The position numbers were made by a program, and so were the translations under genes. Below the pieces are notes generated by a model, which did no database searches, had not been told where the DNA came from, and saw only the letters and a list, made by a program, of their open reading frames with translations. DNA of 64,000 nt from Parachryseolinea silvisoli (GTDB lineage: Bacteria > Bacteroidota > Bacteroidia > Cytophagales > Cyclobacteriaceae): the NCBI RefSeq assembly GCF_021190955.1, contig NZ_JAIOAO010000001.1:310001-374000 (forward strand), read 5' to 3'. Below, piece by piece: positions 37,968-47,779 of this stretch. Every line of letters starts with the position of its first letter. Position 1 is the stretch's first letter.

Positions 37968-40268
37968 TTATGCTTCTACCTGGATTGTCTCCCGTGCGTG
38001 CCGGGCGGCCGCTACCATGTTCTCCAGGGCGGCTTTTGTTTCCGGCCACTTACGGGTCTTCAGACCACAGTCGGGGTTCACCCACAAGTGTTGTGCCGGC
38101 AGCAAGCCGGCGGCTTTGACCAGCAGCGAGGCCATCTCCTCCGTGGTTGGCACACGCGGCGAGTGAATGTCGTATACGCCGGGGCCGATTTCATTCGGAT
38201 ACTTAAAGTGGGCGAACGCCTGGAGCAGCTCCATCTGCGAGCGGGAGGTCTCGATAGTGATCACATCGGCATCCATCGCGGCGATGTGCTCGATGATGTC
38301 ATTGAACTCGCTATAGCACATGTGCGTGTGAATTTGCGTCTTATCTTCCACGCCGCTTGCCGTGATCCGGAAGGCTTTTACAGCCCAACCCAGGTACTGC
38401 GCGCGCTTGCCTTTACGCAACGGCAGGCCTTCGCGGATAGCCGCCTCGTCGATCTGAATGATGCCAATGCCGGCTTTCTCTAACGCCAACACCTCGTCGC
38501 GGATGGCCAACGCAATCTGATTCGTGGTTTGCTCGCGGGGCTGATCGTCACGCACAAAGGACCATTGAAGGATGGTGACAGGACCCGTCAACATACCTTT
38601 CATCGGCTTATCCGTTTGGGCCGCTGCAAATGTACTCCAGCGCACAGTCATGTCTTTCGGACGGCTTACGTCGCCATAGATCACCGGCGGCTTCACACAG
38701 CGGCTGCCATAGCTTTGTACCCAACCGTTTTTGGTAAACAGAAATCCATCAAGCTGCTCGCCGAAATACTCCACCATGTCGTTACGCTCGAACTCACCAT
38801 GCACCAGTACGTCGATGCCCAGTTGTTCCTGCCAGCGGATTGCATCGATGGTCGCTTGCTCGATAAACTTTTCGTATTGCGCGACGGTGAGCTCACCGCT
38901 CTTGAGCCTGGCACGCAGCTGGCGGATATCGTCTGTCTGCGGGAATGAACCGATGGTCGTGGTCGGAAATGCAGGCAGGCTAAAACGTTGGCGCTGCAGT
39001 TCCTGGCGTACCGGGAACGCGCTTTTACGAGTCGCATTGCCTTCGGTGATGGCGTTGACGCGGTTCTTCACGGCCGGCTTGTGCACTTTTTGCGACACGC
39101 GGCGGCTCTCGATGGCTTTTTGATTGGCTTGAAGCAAATCTTTGTTTCCTTCGGCTATCTGCTTCAATGCGCTGACTTCGCTCAGTTTTTGCCTGGCAAA
39201 GGCCATCCAGTTTTTAATCTCCGGATCAAGCGCCGTCTCCAGGTCGAGGTCGATTGGGCTATGCAGGAGCGAACAGGAAGGTGCAATGATTACTCTATCG
39301 GCTCCTAGTTTTTGAACGGCCTTGTTGATCAAGCTCAAGGATTTTTCGTAGTCGTTCTTCCAGACGTTGCGACCATCTATCACCCCGACGGAAAGTTGTA
39401 GTTGCTCCGGAATCCATGTGAGTACCTCTTCCAGTTGCTCGGGGGCGCGCACCAAATCGATGTGCAGCGCGTCGATCGGAAGGTTCACGGCCAGCTGCGT
39501 GTTGTCCGCCAGCGCTTCGAAATACGTTGCCACCAATATTTTAATACCGCTTACCTGGCTGGCTATGCGACGGTAGGCAAAGTCAAATGCTTCTTTTTCT
39601 TTTTTGGAAAGATCCAGTGCGAGGCAAGGTTCGTCTAACTGAATCCATGCTGCCCCGAGCTGTCGCAGGCGGTTGATGATTTCAACATATACCGGTACCA
39701 GTTTTTTGATCAGGTCTACCCGCTCAAATCCCGGCTCTTTTTCTTTCCCCAGCAGCAGGTAACTTACAGGCCCCAGCAACACGGGCTTCGCTTTCTGACC
39801 GAGCAGCTCTTTGGCACTGGTATACTCACTGAATACCTTTTCCGACAGGATCTTGAACTCTTGTGCGGCCGTGAATTCCGGCACAATATAGTGGTAGTTG
39901 GTATCCAGCCATTTGGTCATCTCCATGGCCGTGAGGTCTAATCCTTCTTTTTGATACCCGCGGGCCATGGCAAAATACAGGTCCATTTCGCCGTTGCCGG
40001 TTGCCTTCGACACCAGCGGTGCATAACGCGGGGGAATGACACCCAGCAGCAAGCTCGTGTCCAGCACCTGGTCGTAATAACTAAAATCGTTGCAAGGAAT
40101 GAGATCGATGCCGGCGGCTAATTGGGTTTGCCAGTTCTCTTCCTTGATCTTGCGGGCAACCTGTGTCAATTCGTTGAGATCGATCTTGCCGGCCCAATAC
40201 TGTTCATTCGCTTTTTTCAGTTGTCGTTGGCCACCAATACGCGGGTAGCCCAGGTTTTGCGTTAGCAT
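37968..40268 (-). CDS. metE: Cobalamin-independent methionine synthase
   Basis: The 766-residue enzyme transfers a methyl group from 5-methyltetrahydrofolate (polyglutamate) to homocysteine in the last step of methionine synthesis. The length matches the family. Seen: start MLTQNLGYPRIG, substrate segment LPAFPTTTIGSFPQT at the junction of the two halves, and zinc ligands His and Cys in IHTHMCYSEFND, Glu in VITIETSRS, Cys in WVNPDCGLKTR. I use ATG 40268; the longer frame to 40328 would run into the riboswitch. A cobalamin riboswitch precedes it, so expression should fall when vitamin B12 is plentiful and MetH can work. A divergent Lrp/AsnC gene follows at 40642. Confidence 0.96.
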   Translation of the reverse strand: MLTQNLGYPRIGGQRQLKKANEQYWAGKIDLNELTQVARKIKEENWQTQLAAGIDLIPCNDFSYYDQVLDTSLLLGVIPPRYAPLVSKATGNGEMDLYFAMARGYQKEGLDLTAMEMTKWLDTNYHYIVPEFTAAQEFKILSEKVFSEYTSAKELLGQKAKPVLLGPVSYLLLGKEKEPGFERVDLIKKLVPVYVEIINRLRQLGAAWIQLDEPCLALDLSKKEKEAFDFAYRRIASQVSGIKILVATYFEALADNTQLAVNLPIDALHIDLVRAPEQLEEVLTWIPEQLQLSVGVIDGRNVWKNDYEKSLSLINKAVQKLGADRVIIAPSCSLLHSPIDLDLETALDPEIKNWMAFARQKLSEVSALKQIAEGNKDLLQANQKAIESRRVSQKVHKPAVKNRVNAITEGNATRKSAFPVRQELQRQRFSLPAFPTTTIGSFPQTDDIRQLRARLKSGELTVAQYEKFIEQATIDAIRWQEQLGIDVLVHGEFERNDMVEYFGEQLDGFLFTKNGWVQSYGSRCVKPPVIYGDVSRPKDMTVRWSTFAAAQTDKPMKGMLTGPVTILQWSFVRDDQPREQTTNQIALAIRDEVLALEKAGIGIIQIDEAAIREGLPLRKGKRAQYLGWAVKAFRITASGVEDKTQIHTHMCYSEFNDIIEHIAAMDADVITIETSRSQMELLQAFAHFKYPNEIGPGVYDIHSPRVPTTEEMASLLVKAAGLLPAQHLWVNPDCGLKTRKWPETKAALENMVAAARHARETIQVEA

Positions 40269-40302
40269 TTTGTTAAAATGGTTAAATGAATAATATCCGG
40301 TA

Positions 40303-40500
40303 AAGGCAGGTCTCCTGGCTTGTAACATTCTCCGCCGTCCTTCCCAAGCTCCCGATAGCGATCGTAAGCGCAGTGGACATTAGCAGCGGAAAATTTTATT
40401 ACGTCACTTACAGTTGCGCGACAGCCCGTGATTCTCACACGGTTCCCTTTTCATTTCGATCTTCATCGAAAACCATTCCGGTGGATGTGTAGCAGTGCTA
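40303..40500 (-). promoter_or_regulatory. Cobalamin riboswitch controlling metE
   Basis: Read on the minus strand, the leader contains the B12 box GCCAGGAGACCTGCC (40319-40305), and before it the conserved core AGGGAACCGTGTGAGAATCACGGG... in pieces: GGGAACCGTGTGAGAATCACGG and GCGCAACTGTAAGTG, and a GGAAGGACGG segment near 40340. These match the cobalamin riboswitch in order and spacing. It ends about 35 bases before ATG 40268, suitable for translational control of metE. Ligand identity (adenosyl- or methylcobalamin) is not readable. Confidence 0.93.
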
Positions 40501-40509
40501 AATTCTGAA

Positions 40510-40543
40510 CAAATCTATTAATTTGGTTTTAATCACTTCAAAA
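40510..40543 (-). promoter_or_regulatory. Bacteroidota-type promoter of metE leader
   Basis: On the minus strand, TTTTG (40543-40539) and TAGATTTG (40517-40510, matching TAnnTTTG) are separated by 21 bases. A start about 6-7 bases on would fall at about 40504, right where the riboswitch begins. Positions were read by eye. Confidence 0.6.
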
Positions 40544-40641
40544 CAGGCATCAATTCGGCATAATAATCTACATTTGAGGCACTATTAAAAATATTTTTCT
40601 TTAGACACATCGTATCCGACCCCTGAAAAGGAAATTATTCT

Positions 40642-41106
40642 ATGGAAGAAACACTCGACGATACAGACATTCAACTATTAAAACTCCTGGGAGCAGATTC
40701 TAATGTGACGATGAAAGAGTTGGCCGCGAAGGTGAATCTATCGCCGTCGCCGGTCTTTGAGCGGGTAAAAAGGTTGGAGGCGAATGGCTATATTAAAAAA
40801 TACATCGCCCTGATCGACGCTGAAAAGCTTAACTATGGGTTGATTGTCTTTTGTAACATCAAGCTGAAGCAACATGACAAAAGCATCGGCCACCAGTTTG
40901 TCTCAGACATTCTGCGGCTGAAGGAGGTTGTCGAGTGTTATAATATTTCGGGCGATTTTGACTTCCTGCTGAAAGTCTATGCGAAGGATATGAAACACTA
41001 CCAGGATTTTGTGTTCAACAAATTGGGCTCGGTAAAAAGTATTGGCAGTACGCATAGCACCTTCGTGATGTCCGAGAATAAAAATTCGTATAACATCAAT
41101 CTATAG
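40642..41106 (+). CDS. Lrp/AsnC-family transcriptional regulator
   Basis: A 154-residue protein with an N-terminal winged helix (about 5-55; DDTDIQLLKLLGADSNVTMKEL and LSPSPVFERVKRLEANGYI) and a C-terminal RAM ligand-binding domain (about 70-150; VECYNISGDFDFLLKVYAKD). Family members sense amino acids and control their synthesis or uptake. It is divergent from the metE leader, 98 bases beyond its predicted promoter, so it may regulate the methionine locus, but that is inference from position. Confidence 0.92.
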   Translation: MEETLDDTDIQLLKLLGADSNVTMKELAAKVNLSPSPVFERVKRLEANGYIKKYIALIDAEKLNYGLIVFCNIKLKQHDKSIGHQFVSDILRLKEVVECYNISGDFDFLLKVYAKDMKHYQDFVFNKLGSVKSIGSTHSTFVMSENKNSYNINL

Positions 41107-41118
41107 CGGACTTCTTTT

Positions 41119-42126
41119 TTATCTAAATCGGGTGTCATTGTAGAAGGCCGGACATGGAATAAGTTTGTTCTTGTTAAGCTTCTTCTTCGCCGGTAGTTCA
41201 TACACGAGCGAAAACTCATGTGCGCCACCGGTACCCGCGCCAAGCGACGAAATTGTAAAATCGTAGCTGTACCCGGCTGTCAGATTCCGTATATGCAGGC
41301 CCAGAAAAAGAATAAGCGCATCCTGGTCTACTGCGTTTGTTACATTCTTGGTCAACGGTTTACCGCGGTACCAGACGCCGAGCGAAATGGGGTCTGTGTG
41401 AAAATTGACTCCCGCATCGAACTGAGAGAATGTTTTCCCCTGGAGGCGGTAAATAAACGAAGGGGTAAGGTATAGCTCTCGCGCCGCACTGGTTCTGGTC
41501 AGTGTCATTCTAATACCGGCGTGGACGGTCGTCCTCATACTGAGCCGGTCGTTTTCTCCCAGCGGCGACAACTGCGGCCTGTTAAGATGAGAGACTGCCG
41601 CGCCAAGCCAGACTTTTTTGGTGTATAATAGAAAGCCCGAGCCAAAATCCATGTATTGGGAGTTGGTCAACCTGTTTACTGCCGGATCCATCGTAGCGCC
41701 GCCGTACTGCAGCACATCCCCCATTCTCAACTTCGAGCGATCAAGCCCGTTGCTTCCATAGCCGAAGGAAATTCCGGGAGAAAAGATCAGCGCCTCATTG
41801 ACCCGTACCTTGTATGAATACAGGAGATGAACGGCATTCGATCGCCAGTTCATAGAGCCCATTTTATCGGAGCTTATCATTATCCCTACACCGCTTGCAA
41901 TTCTTGGCAGGTATGCATCGTAAGACACCGCGTAGGTGGAGAATGCCTGAGGAAGGCCCGGCCATTGAAGGCGGTGGTTCACGACAAATCGTTGCCGCGC
42001 GGTCAGGCCGGTAAAGCCAGGATTCAGAAATAGCGGAGCCTGATAATATTGGGAGAACAGAGGATCCTGGGCAAAGGCACTGCCCCCGGCAAGGAGGAAA
42101 ATCAACGTTAAGAATATTCTTCTCAT
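41119..42126 (-). CDS. PorP/SprF-family outer-membrane protein
   Basis: The 335-residue product has a signal peptide (about 1-19, ending SAFAQ) and the family N-terminus DPLFSQYYQAPLFLNPGFTGL, followed by antiparallel beta strands and a C-terminal HEFSLVYELP. PorP/SprF proteins form beta barrels that anchor or present type IX secretion cargo with a type B (gliding) C-terminal domain. It lies 14 bases downstream of such a cargo gene, a typical pair. It is convergent with the Lrp/AsnC gene (12 bases between stops). Confidence 0.93.
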   Translation of the reverse strand: MRRIFLTLIFLLAGGSAFAQDPLFSQYYQAPLFLNPGFTGLTARQRFVVNHRLQWPGLPQAFSTYAVSYDAYLPRIASGVGIMISSDKMGSMNWRSNAVHLLYSYKVRVNEALIFSPGISFGYGSNGLDRSKLRMGDVLQYGGATMDPAVNRLTNSQYMDFGSGFLLYTKKVWLGAAVSHLNRPQLSPLGENDRLSMRTTVHAGIRMTLTRTSAARELYLTPSFIYRLQGKTFSQFDAGVNFHTDPISLGVWYRGKPLTKNVTNAVDQDALILFLGLHIRNLTAGYSYDFTISSLGAGTGGAHEFSLVYELPAKKKLNKNKLIPCPAFYNDTRFR

Positions 42127-42140
42127 GGCACATTAAAATG

Positions 42141-45100
42141 TTAATGAATCAATCCAACGTCTCCCATCCGGGTATCCTGCTCACCATTGGACAACGTCAT
42201 TTCAATTTTATATACATAGACACCGGCGTGCATCAGCTCACCCGCCGCGTTGTAACCGTCCCAGCCCACCTCGGGGTCCTCCGTTTCGAATACCTTCGTT
42301 CCCCAGCGATTGAAGATCTGCATTCTATACGTTCTCACCCCCTTTACGATCGGCCGGAAAACATCGTTGATCCCTTCGCCGGAGGGCTGGCCACCAGTCG
42401 GTCCATTTTCATTCGGGGTGAACGCATTCGGAATTTGTATATATCCACCCTCGCGTACCGCCACTTGCGTCGTTGCCGTATCATAGCAAATCAACGACCC
42501 GTCCATACTACCATCACCATCTACGTCCTGATGACCGTGGTCTATTCCGGCCTGCAGCATAATGAAGTATGCACCTTCCTGCTGATAGGTGTGCGTAGGT
42601 TCAAAGAGCGACGACGTTTCTCCATCGCCGAAAGACCACTGGTACGTATCGGCCCGGGAAGAGAAGTTCAAAAGCTTTAACTCCGTATCCGGAGCATAGA
42701 TGACGTTGTTATTTACCGTGAAGGCAGCATAGGGAACATCCAGAACCCTGATATCTGAAACCTGCACCTGATCCGACTCCCCTGTGGCGGAGTGTGTAGC
42801 GGTCAACTGAAGCCGGTAGGTGCCGGGACTTGAAACGGTAAATTGAGGATTTATCAGATTGGAGGTCGCGGCAACACCCCCTTCACCGTATAATGTCCAA
42901 CTGTACGTGTCTGCTCCCGTCGACAAGTTCTGCGCCACAATTGTCGCTGGAAAGCAGGATGCCATCGGGGTAGCGTTAAAGGACGCAAGCAAATCCTCCG
43001 GCGGAGGAAGCTCCTTCACAGTGATGACCATGCTGGCGGTTTCACTCGCACACATCGCGTTATTTTCCCGCACCGAAAGGATAATGTCTTCCGTCAGTAC
43101 GTTCACCAGAATATTGCCGGTGGCCTGCCCCTCTACAATATACGCGCCACCAGAAGAGTTATCGGACCGCCGCCTGATCTCCCAATTATATATCGACGAC
43201 GGGTAATTGTTAGGATTCACGGAATAGGGAATACCTCGCGCGTTCTCATATACTTCCGGCGCCCCGACGATCGCAGGCTTTACGGGCGCTGCATCGACAC
43301 GGATTGGTTTCTCTACGGCAGCCCCCATACAGCCGTTTAATTCCGGCGTTACTTTTATCGTGCCCGTGAGTACGTTCGGAAATTGCAGGAGCAGGTAAAA
43401 ATCACTCTCCTCCCCGCCACCAAATACCCGAAATCCATTCACGCCTTCCGGCACCTCCCAATGGTACGTTGCCCCGGGAATAGGTGTAACCTGGTAGGTT
43501 TCGAACGGCAGCTCACCCTCCGGCGTTGCGGAATGTCCCTGGCAAACAGATTCGCGACCAAAGATCGCGCTTACAGCCGGTACGGGATTCACAACGATCA
43601 CCACTTTCGCCACACTGAAACAGAAAGGCGACATATTCTTTGTTATCCGTGCGTAAATATCTCTTCGCCGTGTGACGTCGATATCCGTATCGATCGCGTT
43701 AATGTTCTGTTGTGCCTCCGCCAGGGACGCATACCATTTGATTGTTATATCCGACTCTTCCGTAACGGCGTCTCTAAACTTTGCTGCTGACAGGTCGACA
43801 CCCGAAACTGTGACAGCTCCGGCCGTTTCGTCGCAAAGCGCCACAAGACCGTCCATTACCTTCGGCGCCGGCAGCACGCGGACGGTAAGCTTCGCCTGAG
43901 CCGAACAGCCCGTCCCTGTATCCTCCACTTGCGCAAAAAAGAGCTCACCGTCTGTAACCCCCGACTGAATCGTGCCGGAATTCACAGGGATCATGCCGGT
44001 GCCTCTGTACCAGCTGATCTCCCGTTGCGCGGCAGGCAACGTTGTGACGGAGTTTTCGGATAGCGATAAATCGATTTGCGTGGTACCATTGAATATCTCA
44101 CACGGCTGTACGGTGGCATCCCGCACATCGGGGAGGGCAACGCGGCCCACCTCCATGGTGGAGGGCTTCGACACGCAGCGCCCGCTTGCGCTTGTTACCG
44201 TCCACGTAAACAGGACCCGGGATGGCGGAGCAGGCAATTGTGTCACCGCGGTATAAGGATCTGTCTCATCGGCAAAAAGGACTCCCGTATTGTTTGTGCT
44301 CCAGCGGCCCGCGGCTCCATACATGGGCGCGTCGGCGCGGAGTTCAACCTCGGCGGAGCAAACGAAGGGAATGTCCGCACCGGCGTTTGCCACTGGTGTT
44401 CGGTCTATTTGAATGGTAATGGCGCGCTCGATGGAGGGACATACGCTCGTAGGCAACGGAACGGCCACCAGCTTGACACGAATCGGGGTGCCCGATGTAT
44501 AGTCATCGAGGGTCGGAGTATACGAAGCGGTGATCGTTCCGGACGATGCACTGCTGCCCGAGACATTTCCATGGCCGTTTACATTGGCCCAGTACGCGGT
44601 GCCTGCGTTACCTTCCACGGTACCGGAAAGAGCGATCGGGAGCAGCCCTTCGGGGTCTATACAGATTACGTCTGTATCATTTGCCGCAACGCCTATGGGC
44701 CGATCGAACCGTATAGTAACATCGTCGGTCTTCAGGAAACAGTTATTGCCACCGCTGCTGATAGACCATCGCACGGTATATACGCCATAGCCGCTTTCAC
44801 TTGACAGTCTGATGGACGATGTTGGTGATAAGGGATCTTCGATTGTCACATGGCAGCTATTATTGTCCTGGCAGTTTTGCGGGCCGCTCACCAGGGTCCA
44901 TCGGCCTACGCCTTTTTGTGGCGCGTTGCCGGAAAGGGTGGTCTCCTTCCCGCATAGCGCCTGATCCGGACCGGCCAGGGCATCCGAGGGCGTGGTTCCA
45001 AAATCGACAATGACATCATCATACCGCTGGCAGATGTCGTTCGTTACAGTCCAACGCAATGTATACGCGCCGGCGTTCTCGCGTAAAATCGAGATGGTAG

Positions 45101-47093
45101 CATTAGGGGCATTGACGTTGCTAAACTGCGGCGCAGGGAGATTCGCCGGCACGCTGGCAATATACGACCAGCGTCCGACGCCCACACTCGGGACGGTGGC
45201 ATCCAAAGGGTCCGAAACCAGTGATGAGCAATGGAACTGGTCGGACCCTGCATATACCGGTGTCGGTAGAGCAAAAACCTGTACTGTACTCGTGGTGCTG
45301 TATAGCTCGGCACAGCTTCCGTTTCCAACGACGGCCCGGAACGTGTATGTACCGGGGGTAAGAATGCCGGGTACAATGTAGTTGTCGCCGGAGACTCCTG
45401 TGAATGGTATAAACGAGGCGAGATCTTTCCTGACCTCCCATCGCTTGATCACTCCTACTGCTTCCGACAGTGAAAGCGTGTCCACTGCACTTCCCTCACA
45501 TACGTCTTCCGCCAGCGACACCACTCCGCCGACCGGCGCTTTATGCACTTTGAAAAAGTATTTCTTATTTACAGCACATGCCGGAGCGCTGGAATAGGAC
45601 TCCGAAACTGTAATCGCGCGGTCGACAGACAATTGTCCCTGAAAATCTGTAACGTCGACTGCAAACATCGCAGTGGATGTCGCACCCGGCAACAAATTGA
45701 CACCATCGGACCCCACCCACGTGTATTTTGTCGCGCCGCCCGTAGGCAACACTGGCGCCGGCGGAAGCGCTACCGACAATGTGCCACTGTTACAGATATC
45801 CGTGGGAACTGCTTGTATAGGCGCGCCTACTTCGAGCCGCTCGCGTATGGTGCGAGTCACCATCGTTTTCGAGCTTTCACATGTGACGACACCCGTAGTT
45901 GGTTGCTGACTGGCCCATACCTTATATACCCCTGCCGTTGTGTTCGAAACCCACGCCGGGTGCGCCGTGACCAGGAGGGTTCTGCTCGTGCCCAGCAACG
46001 CTCCCGGACGGTCGGGCCCTGGTATATTCTCGTACCACCGGATTGTATTCGCCAGGGGAACGCCCGTAACAGAAAATGCTTTCGGAGTAATCCCGTTACA
46101 GACAACCTCGCTCGACGTAACCGGCGCAGCCGGTGGAGCAATGACCCTGATAGTGGACGTTCGTTGGATGGGTTGATGATCGCCGTTTACACGATCCGCG
46201 GGAGGCCCCGGTATATTGGGGTCATCGTATGGGTTGCAGAAATTCCAATAGCGCAAGATGATTGTAAAGACGTCTCCTGGCTTTGCAAATCCAGCACCGA
46301 AGCCACCCGGCGCAGTAATTTCAAGCGATGGTGACCTTCTCGGATCGTCGACCCGCACGGGCGATGCCAAGTACAGCGTGCCCCGTGTATCAGCATAATT
46401 AGATATAATATCCGCGCCACTCGCAGATGTCACCGGTGTTCCATTAACCGATACGTTTGGTATTTTATTTCCCACCACCGGCCCGTTATAAATAATCTGC
46501 CGCCACCGGTCTTCCACGTTTGGCGACTCGATCGCATCCGGTGGAAGCTGGACATATTGGGAGTTGCAGTTGAACACGCTGCGGTCGTCAAATGCAATAC
46601 GAAGGTCGCTCCCTTCGCACACAAGATGCTCAGCCGTGTTTGTTACCGGCGAAATCAAACCAATGTCGCCGCCGTTAAAGGCATCCGTACGCCAGGACGA
46701 TATTTTCTGAATTTGCCGGGTATTGGAGCAGGCGGCACCGTTGTAGCGGATCGTCATCGTAACAACGTACTCACAACCACTCTCGCGCGGAAAGTCGTGC
46801 GTCCGCTCCTGGTAATAGAGCCGCGAGCCCGCTGTCAATGTTACAACTTCGGAAGGACTCCCGTCTCCCCAGTCGTACACTAATTCCAGCTGCCCTGCCG
46901 GCACCGGCGAAGCAAACTGTATAGTATAAATGAGATTGGCACTGACAGGAGCGCACAGTGCTGCCGGAACTTTGTTACTGCCCAGGGCAGCCACCGCAGG
47001 CAAACCGATGCATTGTGAATACACGTGGCTGCCCGATAAAAGCAGGGCTGTAAAAAAGAGCAGAACGGATATTTTTTTACGAAACTCTTGCAT
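42141..47093 (-). CDS. Giant T9SS cargo with PKD-like repeats and gliding-type C-terminal domain
   Basis: A 1650-residue exported protein. It has a signal peptide (about 1-26, ending HVYSQ), a first PKD-like region (VYDWGDGSPSEVV near 75), many Ig/SprB-like repeats (AGSDQFHCSS, LAGPDQALCGK and AGADIPFVCSAE units), a later PKD domain with YQWSFGDGE, and a type B sorting domain (about 1550-1650; IQIPNAFTPNENG, FNRWGTKVFE, GWDGYNAAGELMHAGVYVYKI). Such proteins reach the cell surface by type IX secretion and act as adhesins or gliding motility proteins. The PorP/SprF partner follows 14 bases downstream. No catalytic domain is seen. Confidence 0.93.
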   Translation of the reverse strand: MQEFRKKISVLLFFTALLLSGSHVYSQCIGLPAVAALGSNKVPAALCAPVSANLIYTIQFASPVPAGQLELVYDWGDGSPSEVVTLTAGSRLYYQERTHDFPRESGCEYVVTMTIRYNGAACSNTRQIQKISSWRTDAFNGGDIGLISPVTNTAEHLVCEGSDLRIAFDDRSVFNCNSQYVQLPPDAIESPNVEDRWRQIIYNGPVVGNKIPNVSVNGTPVTSASGADIISNYADTRGTLYLASPVRVDDPRRSPSLEITAPGGFGAGFAKPGDVFTIILRYWNFCNPYDDPNIPGPPADRVNGDHQPIQRTSTIRVIAPPAAPVTSSEVVCNGITPKAFSVTGVPLANTIRWYENIPGPDRPGALLGTSRTLLVTAHPAWVSNTTAGVYKVWASQQPTTGVVTCESSKTMVTRTIRERLEVGAPIQAVPTDICNSGTLSVALPPAPVLPTGGATKYTWVGSDGVNLLPGATSTAMFAVDVTDFQGQLSVDRAITVSESYSSAPACAVNKKYFFKVHKAPVGGVVSLAEDVCEGSAVDTLSLSEAVGVIKRWEVRKDLASFIPFTGVSGDNYIVPGILTPGTYTFRAVVGNGSCAELYSTTSTVQVFALPTPVYAGSDQFHCSSLVSDPLDATVPSVGVGRWSYIASVPANLPAPQFSNVNAPNATISILRENAGAYTLRWTVTNDICQRYDDVIVDFGTTPSDALAGPDQALCGKETTLSGNAPQKGVGRWTLVSGPQNCQDNNSCHVTIEDPLSPTSSIRLSSESGYGVYTVRWSISSGGNNCFLKTDDVTIRFDRPIGVAANDTDVICIDPEGLLPIALSGTVEGNAGTAYWANVNGHGNVSGSSASSGTITASYTPTLDDYTSGTPIRVKLVAVPLPTSVCPSIERAITIQIDRTPVANAGADIPFVCSAEVELRADAPMYGAAGRWSTNNTGVLFADETDPYTAVTQLPAPPSRVLFTWTVTSASGRCVSKPSTMEVGRVALPDVRDATVQPCEIFNGTTQIDLSLSENSVTTLPAAQREISWYRGTGMIPVNSGTIQSGVTDGELFFAQVEDTGTGCSAQAKLTVRVLPAPKVMDGLVALCDETAGAVTVSGVDLSAAKFRDAVTEESDITIKWYASLAEAQQNINAIDTDIDVTRRRDIYARITKNMSPFCFSVAKVVIVVNPVPAVSAIFGRESVCQGHSATPEGELPFETYQVTPIPGATYHWEVPEGVNGFRVFGGGEESDFYLLLQFPNVLTGTIKVTPELNGCMGAAVEKPIRVDAAPVKPAIVGAPEVYENARGIPYSVNPNNYPSSIYNWEIRRRSDNSSGGAYIVEGQATGNILVNVLTEDIILSVRENNAMCASETASMVITVKELPPPEDLLASFNATPMASCFPATIVAQNLSTGADTYSWTLYGEGGVAATSNLINPQFTVSSPGTYRLQLTATHSATGESDQVQVSDIRVLDVPYAAFTVNNNVIYAPDTELKLLNFSSRADTYQWSFGDGETSSLFEPTHTYQQEGAYFIMLQAGIDHGHQDVDGDGSMDGSLICYDTATTQVAVREGGYIQIPNAFTPNENGPTGGQPSGEGINDVFRPIVKGVRTYRMQIFNRWGTKVFETEDPEVGWDGYNAAGELMHAGVYVYKIEMTLSNGEQDTRMGDVGLIH

Positions 47094-47779
47094 GATCGTT
47101 TAGTAACGGTGTAGTGTTGCTATGATAAGTTAATTAGTACCGACGTTTTTTAAAAATATACGAGCGGATATCCCTGCCGGGTATAAGTGTATAGAATGAA
47201 ATCATGCGGCGGGTGTCCAACGTCCGGTATGCTCGTCGCTTTTGACACTTATCGACTACGGCATGACATGGAGTAGCTGCATGGCCGTGTCCATAAAAGA
47301 TCTCTCACTATCTCAACTATTGGCCTACATTGAAGCACATTCTCCACATTACGTTACGGCCAGCCGATGACGACTGATGTCTGTAGCCCCTTTGTGCAAA
47401 CTATTCTCCAGTCGATTGCCGAAGACTGCTATATTTTCTTCCCCGATTATAACAGTTGCCTGGCCTTCTCCGTGCATAAAACACCGGCTGGCAGGACACC
47501 TGCCCCGACACAACCAGCCACGTCAGTAGTACCCTGGTCCTCTTCAGGAATTTTTTAATGCCCTTTTTCATCTTTCCCCATCACGGTATGTTATTAGTTA
47601 GTGAATGATGCGAGCAGAGTGTCGAAAAAAGAGTGCCCGCAGTGGGGGGATGCAGCTTATGTTGGAGTGGCATGACTTATCTGTAGTGGCACCTTCAATA
47701 TCCGCATGCCCTATCGTGTCAGACAAAGTTTCCTGAAACCTTACATTTTGCCGGAAGACGTGTATTTTTAACATCGATT
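47094..47779. other. Gap with two overlapping short frames
   Basis: About 690 bases between the T9SS cargo gene (minus) and the UvrA-like gene (plus). A 29-codon frame (47281-47370, MAVSIKDLSLSQLL) overlaps by ATGA a 63-codon frame (47367-47558, MTTDVCSPFVQTILQS, ending SSSGIF). The overlap looks like translational coupling, but the second frame turns Pro/Thr/Ala-rich and shows no family, so both may be decayed or spurious. No terminator or RNA gene was found. Confidence 0.35.

Noticed and set aside
40268-40328. Upstream in-frame extension of metE
   Set aside because: It would translate the B12 box of the riboswitch; MLTQNLGYPRIG is the usual MetE start.
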